Below, piece after piece: positions 54,875 through 64,000 of a DNA stretch of 64,000 nucleotides. Position 1 is the first letter of the stretch. Every line of letters begins with the position of its first letter. The stretch comes from Lineus longissimus. Taxonomy: Eukaryota; Nemertea; Pilidiophora; Heteronemertea; Lineidae. A program made the position numbers and the translations under genes. A model generated the notes under the pieces. The model was not told the origin of the DNA. It did no database searches and saw only the letters and a list, made by a program, of their open reading frames with translations. Location: positions 21,952,599-22,016,598 of the forward strand of contig NC_088309.1 of the NCBI RefSeq assembly GCF_910592395.1, in the 5' to 3' direction.

Positions 54875-55894
54875 TCAGATGTGACATTAATCTCGGAAAC
54901 TCATTACTTTGGACGATCAAAGGGAAGCGTACATCATTTTTTATTTCCTGATGGGATTAAATAATAATATGATATTCATAGAGCATGCTGTTTATTCTCT
55001 TTTGGCCACTGGGCCGAATAAATAGCACACTGTATTTTTGTAGTAGAGGGCAGCACTTCACAAACCTTTCCAGCTGTATTGAAGGGACTATAGAGAATAG
55101 CTATGATCCTCGCTGCGTGACGCTGGCTGGTCGGCAGTATTGCCAAGTGAAAATGAGAAAATTCACCATCTTTCAACTGTGCATAAAAATCCACGGTTTA
55201 CAGTTGACTTTTGAGAATGATCCCAATATGCCCCAAGTGACTTCAAGGTTTTTCACTTTCTTTTGAAAATTTCATATTTTCTTCACGCTGGGGAACCTGA
55301 CTGTCACACATGTCATCACTTAGCCCGCGAGCAAAATCTTTACGTTTCCGCTCCCCAATTAAAAAATTGAAAAATTCTCCATTTTATTTCAAGACCCTGG
55401 GAACACTCGTCATTCCTTTGTAGCCGCTTAGACTTATTAGTCGCATCAAAGACGGTGCTAAGATTTGAACATCCTGCCGCAAAACTTACGTCATTTAGCA
55501 CTGCCCTCTGGCCACTGTTACATTAAATTAAGAAACAACTCTGAATAATTTGACGAAAATAAACAGGCCAGATGGCCGCTTATTCAACAGCATTTAACAA
55601 TGACGTCAAATTTAACGCTGACTTCCTGTGGGCAAGTTATATTTCAAGCCCATTGTTGCCTAAAGATGGTATGATAAAGTTTAATTTGATCATGCAAGAC
55701 ATCGCTTAGCCCTAGGATTAACAACTTAAAAATACATTTTCATCAGGAACGGCTGCTGGTTAATTCTTCTTGAATCTGCAATTACCGCAGAATCCTATAA
55801 TTTGGGCACGTAGAGAGGAAGGCTGGTCAATGTGCATGAACAAAATTTGCAGAAACGAAGAATTTTAATCAAAATTTTTTCATATTAAAAACTT
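54875..55894. other. No gene seen
   Basis: AT-rich. A perfect TGACGTCA lies at 55601-55608. A 93-codon plus-strand frame at 54985-55266 lacks splice support. Confidence 0.45.
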
Positions 55895-56359
55895 TCAAAA
55901 AAGTACGCCTAAAATTCTTCTCAAGAAATTGTTATGGAACCCATCTGTTCGAATCGGTGTAAAACTAATCCAGTAAGAGTCAACACTGGGTGAGGGGGGG
56001 GGGTTCGTAGATGACAGTAATTCCAGAAGGGGGCAGCACCATATAAGGGTGCTATCACAAGCAGTGGTTGTAGAAGGGGCGGGGCGACTCACTTTGTAGG
56101 AGACAGCACTGTATAGGGGTGTTTGTTGCAGACCTGAGTTTTCAGAGGAGCTTCGATGGACCCTGTAACAGGACTGTATGAGGGTTTGGTCTGAAACTGC
56201 CTTTACGCTCAGCAACTCAGGGCAAAGTGATCCTACTACCTTTACATCGAAGTCATGGTGCCAAAAGAGCTGGATTACCATCTCTCTTACTCTTACTTGG
56301 TGGTAATGGGAAAAGATACTGAACAATATTCCTTTTATAGAATAAATTGCAAATAACAA
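55895..56359 (-). CDS. Longest ORF (154 codons), possibly repeat-derived
   Basis: Minus-strand frame; the first ATG inside reads MVIQLFWHHDFDVKVVGSLC, then PELLSVKAVSDQTLIQSCYR, and continues Ser/Pro/Thr/Leu-rich (LLELLSSTNPPPSPSVDSYW) to a stop at 55895. The second half contains three diverged DNA repeats (56034, 56104, 56169), so the openness may come from repetition. No signal peptide, membrane span or domain. It could be real, a decayed repeat, or chance. Confidence 0.27.
   Translation of the reverse strand: MLFAIYSIKGILFSIFSHYHQVRVREMVIQLFWHHDFDVKVVGSLCPELLSVKAVSDQTLIQSCYRVHRSSSENSGLQQTPLYSAVSYKVSRPAPSTTTACDSTLIWCCPLLELLSSTNPPPSPSVDSYWISFTPIRTDGFHNNFLRRILGVLF
56034..56186 (+). repeat. 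Three diverged ~65-70-bp repeat units
   Basis: CAGCACCATATAAGGGTG (56034), CAGCACTGTATAGGGGTG (56104) and CAGGACTGTATGAGGGTT (56169) recur at 70 and 65 bp. They lie beside a 10-G run at 55994-56003. Confidence 0.65.
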
Positions 56360-57516
56360 ACAATCTTGGTCAACCTAATCATGGTTATCAATTATCAGGA
56401 CATCAAAATACAGACTAATCACTAATTACTTTTGTACTGTTCATCCGTTATAATTAGTCAGACAATAACGAGGACCAGTCATCAATTCAAAGGTAATCAA
56501 TGCAATCAATCTGGACATGCTACTCTGCACAATAAGAGACAGAAATCTTTTGTTCAAACCATCCAAAATTCAACGATTGTGGTGACGAACGTGGCAGGCT
56601 AAACACTTTTCGTTTATTTCACCAGTGTGTCCTAAAGGGAGGTTACCTGGTACCTCTTTAACAGAATTAAAGGAACGTCCACAACAGACACCTTTGCAAG
56701 AGGATCAGGCAACCCATTATGTCCCATGATTAGTCACTGTCATTGAATTTTATATCTGTGTGATCAGGTCACCTTTCCGTTAGATAGTAGCCTATACAGC
56801 AAGGGCATCCTTAGTAAAGAAGTTTTGGCTGTGTTCTATTTTACCATTAGAAGGGAAGAAGGTTGCATATGATTTAGTGATGAGACATCCTCAGATGAGA
56901 TTCACAAACTATATATGACTGCCCTATATTTTCTTCTTGCATTCATAAATTTACCTCAAGTCATTACCTCAAATCATTGTGCTCCTTGCATTTTCCAGGA
57001 AAATAGGACACCAACCCTTCAATCAATTAATCCAGCATCTAGGTCTCAATTAGGGAGATTAAGAGACCAGAGTTTTGTCTCCTCTATTGAAGTGCTGACA
57101 TCACACTGTGATTCACGACTGACATCTAACCAATCGCGCTGACACATGACCACTTATGACTCCCCATCGCGTTCTGTCGCAATGAAATAAGACACCACTG
57201 AAGACAAAATAAATTTCATTAACCGCGGATAGAAAATGACGAACTCTTGTGCAATAGGAAAACCAAGCAGCTAAGAAAGTGCTTTGATGCTGCGGTCATC
57301 TAGTCAGAGAACTAACTTTGGCTCCAAGGAGAAGAGCTGAAAATTACTGAAATTGTTTACTCTCGTGAAGAAGTTACGAGTAAGAGAAATAATTGAGAAC
57401 TAAATGCATTTAGCCGTCAGAATTAAAATTTTTATCTGTGCATCTCAAGACGCATAAACAAACAATTGCGACTTAACTAATCTTTCCATCTCAAGCTACC
57501 ACAACTCAAAACTCAC
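56360..57516. other. Mostly spacer
   Basis: No gene confidently seen. A minus-strand segment after TTTTGTCTTCAG (about 57204) reads WCLISLRQNAMGSHKWSCVS and stops. It is in phase 0 and could follow the exon at 57517-57612, but this is speculative. Confidence 0.35.
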
Positions 57517-57612
57517 TTCAGGTATTAGACTGGGCAATTTTTGTTGAACTCGGCAAGATAAAGCAATCAGGCTGCACAGCATTTCACCTATTCCGCCACA
57601 TTTGCTGCCAAC
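57517..57612 (-). CDS. Candidate 96-nt internal exon, both splice sites good
   Basis: On the minus strand CTATTCTGCTTTTCATCAG ends just before 57612 and the segment is followed by GTGAGT at 57516. It is exactly 32 codons, phase 0-0: VGSKCGGIGEMLCSLIALSC then RVQQKLPSLIPE. It lies about 300 bp downstream of the minus-strand ORF at 57919-58188. Unspliced, the frame is open from 57714 to 57496. No family recognised. Confidence 0.37.
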
Positions 57613-57918
57613 CTGATGAAAAGCAGAATAGTTCAGTTGTTCCACGATGACGGCTTGAGTTACCCCCCAAGGTGCAGTAATGGAGGACGTAATGCGCGAC
57701 AGGAGTTGTGACAATACGCTAATCAGAATCCTGATCTGTCCACACTTCTACCGACAACGAGCTTACATGCAAATCGAACGGAGTCGGTAAAAAAATTCAC
57801 CGTCGTGAACAAAGAGAAAATCCAAGACAACTCAAGATTTTTTAGTTTTGGAATTAAAACTTAAAAGGAAACTCTTCAGATTCAATTTTCATAGACTTGT
57901 CTTGAAATTGATTGCATG

Positions 57919-58188
57919 TCAACAAAGACTGGATGAAGCAGACGCATTGATGAGGTGGACGTCTGCTCCGATCTTGTCGTCTGTTCGATGATTCTCGATG
58001 TACGAGTCCTTAACAAAGAGTTGTGGAGTCATTGTTGTGAGGTCTGACAATGCCCAGTGGTAATTCGCAGCCTGCCAACTGCGACGGTAAATGTTGAGCG
58101 AAATTGCTGCTCCGCGTATGACAACAATAACCATGCACACACGTGCCTGCAGCACAATTTTACTGGCGCACTTCAAAATGTAATACAT
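57919..58188 (-). CDS. Candidate ORF with membrane-anchor-like start
   Basis: The minus-strand ATG at 58188 reads MYYILKCASKIVLQARVCMV, IVVIRGAAISLNIYRRSWQA, ANYHWALSDLTTMTPQLFVK, then DSYIENHRTDDKIGADVHLI to a stop at 57919 (89 residues). Residues about 12-35 are hydrophobic with scattered basic residues, like a weak signal anchor of a type II Golgi enzyme; the rest is a mixed, folded-looking segment. The region is CpG-rich with balanced codons. A donor within the frame is not clear, so it may be a complete small ORF or an unrecognised first exon. No family assigned. Confidence 0.38.
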   Translation of the reverse strand: MYYILKCASKIVLQARVCMVIVVIRGAAISLNIYRRSWQAANYHWALSDLTTMTPQLFVKDSYIENHRTDDKIGADVHLINASASSSLC

Positions 58189-58418
58189 GAATAAGAATGA
58201 TGACAAAGTTAATCGAGAAAGAGATATGTGAGTGCAGAGTGAAAATTTGGTGCAAACAAACTTGCTTTTGATTGGTTTTTGGGATTCATGATATGAACCT
58301 ATACATTCGCAGTCAATGTCAGCTAATTTACCTTGTATCTTTGAGAATCAGGTATTGTAGGATTAAGGATAGTACAACTGGCATCATCCATTAAACTATA
58401 CATCAATGGTAAAATCAA

Positions 58419-58601
58419 ATGAATTGCAAGTTCACATGGAAGGTGCGACTGAGTTGCCCTGAACCCATCACAAAACATCTTGATCTGCTCACCTTAACGA
58501 TCAACAACATTTTTTCATCAATCCTTCTGATCACGACCATCATCTTTTGTGTCTCTCTCATTATTTGTTGCACTATAGGTGGCACCATTGTACGGGTGTG
58601 A
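58419..58601 (+). CDS. Candidate short membrane ORF, strand uncertain
   Basis: The plus-strand ATG at 58419 reads MNCKFTWKVRLSCPEPITKH, then DLLTLTINNIFSSILLITTI, and a hydrophobic end with CVSLIICCTIGG before the stop. The minus strand is open over the same bases (58415-58645, basic and hydrophobic). Either may be chance. Confidence 0.2.
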   Translation: MNCKFTWKVRLSCPEPITKHLDLLTLTINNIFSSILLITTIIFCVSLIICCTIGGTIVRV

Positions 58602-61497
58602 TATGTCATCACACGAGCAAGCGCCCTTATCCTAGGCAACAGCATGAACCAATTATTTGATTTGTTAACTTAATCGTATTGTCTGATTCTGTAGATTACA
58701 CATTTGAGTTATACCAATCAATCATGCCTCTTGATTTAACCTCAAGTATGCTGGGAGGCCTTTTTAAAAAATGAATGTAGAAATTGTGATCTCAGGTAAT
58801 AAGCCGGTTGGGGGCTGATTTGATATAAAGGCCCACCTCGAAAAACCAGGGCCAAAAAGGGTAATGTCATCAAAGGAAGACTTCTACTTGGGATACTAGG
58901 AGGTATACTAGGAATCCTGCTGCAAGCCTCATTTAATACCTCAGTTCTTGAATTCACCATGTTGAATTTGAAAAGACAGGGAACTGAAAGGGTAAATTTC
59001 TTTAGCATCAAAAGAAGTTGCCTTGATACCAGGGACTGCACAGCTTAAAGCCTCCTTGAACGAAACCTCTCATGAATGACACCGTTTTCTATTTGGTCTC
59101 GACGCCAACATCAAACACAAGATATTGCTTTTCAATATGCTACGAAGCCAAGCTTAAGACTATGTTGACATAATAGCAAGAATTTCTAAATCTAGGAAAA
59201 AATCAAGTCGGTTACAGATATCCAATATATTTTTTCCAGGATTCCGAATAAATTGCATTACATTACTTTGTTCTTTCATATTCAAATACCACTTCAACAG
59301 ATTATGTATTTTACAAAACTATACCAAATCTCTAGTACCAGCCTCTTGAATACTCAGAAACTATCTTGGATTGGTAAAATTAGAGTATTCTTCCTGGTGG
59401 AGAATAGCAAATTTAAACACCAATGCAACTTGTCTTGTTTTTGCTGAAATAATACACAATCTGACAAACTGAATATCATTCACTATTAAAGGATCTATAA
59501 TAAATGACATAATAAAAATCAGGCACCTATAAATCAATGCACAGATATTATTACCATATACTCATTTTGAAATTGCCTCTACCAGTTATCTATAGTTCTA
59601 TCATGCTAGTAAGAAATACAATGATATTAGAAAAAACTGATTGCAATATATCACAAATAGTTATCTATAATCAATTTGGTGACATTTTAATATTCAGTTG
59701 CAAAAATAACAAACATGCATCAATGTGGTGAAACCTCATTTTGAACCATTTTGTTTTTGTGACAATATCATTTCATATTTTTATAATTGTAAAAACACAA
59801 AATGACGCATAACTGTGCCCATGAGCAGTTGCATAAAGAAAGGGAAATACACAGTAACGTCATATGAGCAAGGTCAAAGGCCTAGGGAAGGAGACACGCA
59901 TTTGACTAAAAAAAGAAGTTTTTCTGATCTTTTTCAACTTGAGCAACAGTTAAGGTGCAGTTTTGCATTTTACCGGTCTATTGATTTTATCAATGGATGG
60001 ATACACCAGACTAAATGCTTCAAAGAGGATGCAAAATATGCCTGTCAAACATTTCTAGCAAAGATCTGGATCTCGCATAAAACTGCAGACTGGAAGGTCA
60101 TAAGCCACAAGGCAGTACAAAGGTCAAGGTTACAGGGCCAATGTCAAGGCCAGTCATGACCAGTTCTGATGTTTTTATGGATAGTGAAGCTACGTCAACA
60201 AATTTTATGTCGGCCCTCTGAAATAGAGAAGATATAATTCGAGTTGAAAACCTAACTACATGAAAAACAAACAACAAAGAAGGGTTGCCAAGCAAGAATC
60301 ATTAAGAACAATACAAAACCAGATGCTTGAATGGGAAACCAACACCACCACATCGTCATCCCTCTTCACCAAACGTAAACAAATCGCCGTCTGCCGAGTA
60401 AATGAGCTTTGATTTGACTCCTTCAAAATGGAAACTTTTGGTTACTATGCTCTTCAAAGTCGTGGCGAGTGCTTGAGTGGAGTGTGCGCAAACATAATCA
60501 CAATTTATTTCATCACGTCTTTAGAGGAGATCCATTCAAATTAAAGGGGATTTTCCATGAAACATGTAAAACTGCTGGCTATCAGAATATCAAATAGTGA
60601 TAGCAATGCACTTTCAAATACGAACTTATAAAGTTAGAAAATTTCAACTGTATTGCATAGCCAAAACTCTGCTATTCAAATGTGCCAAATTGTCATCTTA
60701 TAAGCTTCCTGAAGATTTTACAGTTTTCAGTAAACCACTTGATCATCATCTTACCTTCTTGATCCGATCGTTCCCTTGCGTAATGAAGCAGTTTGAACTG
60801 CCCCCTGTGATAAGACCTCTTTACTAAATAAATCAACTCTATTGATGCCTTATGAAAATGATATTTCATATAAGAGGAATATATAATTAATCAGTTAAAC
60901 ATTGTGTGATGCTGCTATAAGGGATGTGGGGGGTTAATAATGAACATATCCGACACAATTTTCACAAATAAAATGTTAGTAGATAAAAACTCCAATCTAG
61001 CGAAATGTCGACACAGTGTTCTACCAGATCAATACAAACTATGAAGTTGCCACAAATATCGATTTTAATATCGATTTAACAAAATTTAATCAGACAGCAA
61101 CAATGCTTGTTTTCACTGTCCCATTTTTAATGGAAATTCTCCGTTAGGTGACCCACCACCGCCTTAAGGTGTCCAATACGATTAAATTGATTACAATCCA
61201 TTTTGTGGCCAATATTCGAATCCACGGATGCATCAAGACTGGCCATGAACAAGAGGGGCGATATCGAACCACGATGAGATAGCGACGTGAAGACACCAAA
61301 AGAAATCAATCGTTTGATAAGAGACCATCGACGGTTTTCCATTAGCTAGGATCTGATCGAATTAGTCTTACTCAAATCAAATTGTTACACGATTTTTTGA
61401 GTTGTTGTTTTTGTGGTAATCTGCCTTAGAATTTGTATAGGGTATTATAAATGGGTTTTTTGCTTTCAGGTTACCAATACATCAGTCAGCGGTGCAA
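58602..61497. other. AT-rich stretch, no gene seen
   Basis: Several frames of 60-114 codons occur (for example 58742-59041 minus, with a short IPSIPPSIPSRS repeat; 59815-60159 plus, ending in an AAGGTCAAGG-type run). None has splice sites or a recognisable motif. Confidence 0.45.
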
Positions 61498-61593
61498 TGA
61501 CGCACCCTATACAATCTCATGACGTCATGCATTTCACTGATGCATTTCATCTGGGAATGCTTAAACCATGGTTGTGCCAGAGCTGACGTCACA
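61498..61593 (+). promoter_or_regulatory. CRE-rich upstream segment
   Basis: Two perfect CRE palindromes TGACGTCA (61520-61527 and 61584-61591), a TGACGCA half-type site near 61498 and two ATGCATTTCA direct repeats lie in under 100 bp. The second CRE is two bases from the ATG at 61594. CREB/ATF proteins bind this octamer in animals. Promoter function is inferred. Confidence 0.4.
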
Positions 61594-61785
61594 ATGCGGG
61601 GTCTGGTGACATTGCTCTGCCTGTATGCCTGTGCAACATCTTTCTTTAATGTCCCTTTAGGATGCATAGCTACATGTATGTGTGCCACACATACATACAT
61701 GTGTGGGCAGCCTGGGGAGCTATTTTTCTACAGTATTGCCAAGAGAGGCTTGACAGCTTGGGATAATGTACGGTTGGTGACATGA
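61594..61785 (+). CDS. Candidate small secreted Cys-rich peptide or first exon
   Basis: The ATG at 61594 reads MRGLVTLLCLYACATSFFNV, a plausible signal peptide cleaved after ATS. The sequence continues with six more Cys in about 30 residues (GCIATCMCATHTYMCG) and ends AWDNVRLVT at a stop (63 residues). An in-frame upstream ATG at 61519 would add 25 residues and hide the signal peptide. The Cys/His-rich part overlaps a DNA inverted repeat (CATGTATGTGTG...CACACATACATACATG), so its residue pattern may be repeat-driven. No family recognised. Confidence 0.3.
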   Translation: MRGLVTLLCLYACATSFFNVPLGCIATCMCATHTYMCGQPGELFFYSIAKRGLTAWDNVRLVT

Positions 61786-63561
61786 AAGAAACCAACTGAA
61801 TCCAGAATACTACAATGAGCCTGTCTAGACTTCTCCATCGTCAATGTGATATGACTATCAGGACAAGTCCTGGAGAGTACCAAGTGCCCAGCAATCGATT
61901 TCCACAGAAATTGAAGTAGGCATCAACTGTGACTCAGTCAATACCGAGATAAGATTATTACTTCTTTTAGATATCAAGGTGAGAAAGAAAAAAGGCTTTT
62001 GAGATACACTGGAGTCCAATTACAAGTTACATTAACCCTTTAAAATGTTTAAGGACATCCGAGTGACACATCGGAGAAGATAGACATGATGCATCTTCAT
62101 CAGACATTGTCCCTTTAAAGGCCCAGTTACACCTGTATGGATTGTTTAGAGATACAAATAAAACAGGCATGCCAGAGTGATAAAACTTTGCAACCGCACA
62201 GTCAAGGTTTTTTTCAGTGCATGTTTACATAGCTGAAAAGAACAAATTTCAAGTTTGGCCAAGGAACTTGGTTTTTAGGATAGTGATAGGTCTCACCTGC
62301 TGAACCGGAATGAAGACAGGTAGAACTTTAGACTGGTTACAGCTGGTCATGATTTTGTCAAAGAAAAAACAAAGATGCTAATGAGCTACCGAAGAAAGAA
62401 GATCTGTCCTGGTTCAGGTTATTTCCACCAACTCACTGACCCTAAACATGAAATTTGTGACATTTTCATTCAAGCGAAAGTATCAATTTTACACCTTTAT
62501 CAAAACTTTCAGCATTTCTTATGGCCTTGGTTGAACCTAGAGTATGGATCATGAGGCAGCCTGTCACTGAGGGTATCAATGAAAGACAAGCACTGGCACA
62601 TTATTCGTAATTAATCATATTTCTTGATAACAGCACCCAGGTATTTGATGACCTTTTTGGAATATGAACTTGGTATCTTGCTACAGCTTGTCAACTGAGA
62701 GTATAGTTTTATGATAGGTGGGGCCAGGGTCTTGGTGTAATCATAAATTTCAATCTTAACTCCTTAAGGTCCAACTGCAACACCTACTGTCAAAAGGATA
62801 CAGAAATTTCTCCAAGAATACCTGACATGCACGGATTGTGGAAATAAGCAATCAATCAGGATTTGGTTCTGTGATGCTGTACATTTCATTAATGCGTTTT
62901 TTAAAACTTTGCTCTAGACCTTTTAAATCATGACCCAGTAACTGATACACAGAAGGTTCCAATGTAACTTCGACCTGGCCTCCTTTTATAGTCCTGAACA
63001 TCTGGTCATCAACTTCCAGGATCAACTTCAAGAGAGAAATCTATCATAACATCCATCAAGTGCACAGCTCTTCATCATGTTCATCAAAAAGTCCAGAACT
63101 TCAACTGCTGCCAGTCACTGTTTTTGTACCTATGCCAAAAAAACTAGCCTGACTCACTAGCACCTCAAGAGATTTAGCCATACAGCAGTTGTAGGTGAAG
63201 GTATTCTTGTCTGTCAACAGATTCTTGGGTGGAGACTAGACAGCTGCACAAATTGGACGCTGCTGGTGCAAATCAGTCTGTTGCATGCTGACATTTCCAC
63301 TACAACTAGAGGTTTTTATACAGATGTATACATGTTTCTAGGTATAATAAGAATGAAATGTGCTTTTGTTTTTTTAAAGTAAATGAGTCCTTTTGGTCAT
63401 TAGAGCAAACTGTTAGAATGAAACAGAAGTTTACAAAGCCCAGGTAGGGTCGTTTGGCGGCCTATATCAGACTATCAGATGCAACATTGCTTGATTCACT
63501 TGCAGGCCATCTCTTTAGAGCACATCTGTGTGGGGCCATGTAAGGACTAAACATCTGTTAC
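61786..63561. other. No gene seen
   Basis: AT-rich, with many short frames under 60 codons and no definable repeat. Confidence 0.5.
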
Positions 63562-63786
63562 CTTGAAATAATTTGAGAAGTAAATGTCAACTGCATCAGA
63601 TGAAACACTATCTTTAGGAAATGATTGGCCAAATTTAAGAAAACCTTTTGCCCAGCAACAGTACCAACACACAACGCATTTTTCCTTTTGAAACCCGTGG
63701 CATTTCTTCAGCGGAAACAGAACACTAGTTAACAGTTGCAATCTTGATGTGCAACCGAAAATCAGATTCAGAAGTTGAGATCCCAC
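63562..63786 (-). CDS. Candidate exon, Cys-containing, unknown
   Basis: The minus-strand frame ends at a donor AAG/GTAACA (63561). Residues: SQLLNLIFGCTSRLQLLTSV, LFPLKKCHGFQKEKCVVCWY, CCWAKGFLKFGQSFPKDSVS, then DAVDIYFSNYFK. KC..C..CC might be a metal-binding or disulfide cluster. The upstream boundary is unclear (AAG or TAG acceptors at about 63730-63750). Unspliced, the frame stops at 63547. No family recognised. Confidence 0.28.
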
Positions 63787-64000
63787 TTGGCCTGATCAAT
63801 CTGAAATTCACTCGTGTCCCTTTCCCTGCCCCCCTGGGTTGACGAGCTGGTCCCGTAATTAAACTTCCTAATGCTGAGAACTCATTGAGTATTCTCATCA
63901 TATATTTAATTCATACCAGTGAACAGATAGGGGCGGTCCTTAACCCTTCTGTGCAGACTTGCTCCAAAGCATTCAGAGAATGTTGTTGTAAGTAAGATAG

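Noticed and set aside
61660-61710. CATGTATGTGTG inverted repeat as an independent element
   Set aside because: Simple-sequence alternation explains it; arms differ by a 4-base indel.
1-64000. CRISPR array, operon, phage or insertion sequence
   Set aside because: No regularly spaced short direct repeats with unique spacers, no packed reading frames and no IS-type transposase; the only tandem array is a minisatellite without spacers.

Overview
This window looks like nuclear DNA from an animal, most likely a marine invertebrate. It is AT-rich by eye. It has no operons, no ribosome-binding-site spacing and no closely packed reading frames; the longest open frame is about 154 codons. It does hold animal-type elements: two tRNA-headed SINE copies with a Pol III B box, a pogo/Tigger-like MITE with TA duplications, foldback elements and a 66/68-bp minisatellite. 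The group (lophotrochozoan, invertebrate deuterostome or other) is inferred from general repeat style and is not settled.

No conserved gene family could be named with confidence. The window reads as intergenic and intronic DNA with scattered exon-like islands. I list an island only when an open frame coincides with at least one of: a good splice acceptor or donor, local GC/CpG enrichment with balanced codons, or a signal-peptide or membrane-anchor start. The better islands are 33948-34314 (+, membrane segment plus basic tail), 53193-53424 (-), 46787-47005 (-, stop overlapping a poly(A) signal), 47895-48059 (-, symmetrical exon), 57919-58188 (-, anchor-like start), 57517-57612 (-, both splice sites) and the two-part model at 9066-9519 (-, signal peptide, spliced in phase). 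All are hypotheses without a homology search, and several are open on both strands.

Layout. 1-19.8 kb: mostly non-coding, with a perfect 29-bp palindrome at 5.7 kb, two copies of a C-rich dispersed repeat and weak exon islands near 0.5, 4, 9-10, 12.4 and 17-18 kb. 19.88-20.84 kb: the minisatellite, with a 66-bp block beside a 68-bp block and an AATAAA in nearly every unit. 22.8-26.4 kb: a cluster of old local duplications and a MITE relic. 28-29.1 kb: a 125-codon frame and a near-perfect foldback. 33.66-35.2 kb: a complete MITE, the best plus-strand exon, a CTCF-like site and a possible transposase relic. 36-39 kb: CpG-richer islands and a 381-bp inverted-repeat element. 40.8-42.9 kb: the SINE pair and a diverged ~111-bp repeat carrying another CTCF-like site. 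46.7-58.6 kb: the densest group of exon-like islands, mainly minus strand. 61.5-61.8 kb: two perfect CRE palindromes directly upstream of a short signal-peptide frame. 61.8-64 kb: mostly empty.

Because no gene is identified, nothing reliable can be said about how genes here work together. The solid, sequence-visible content is the repeats and inverted repeats.
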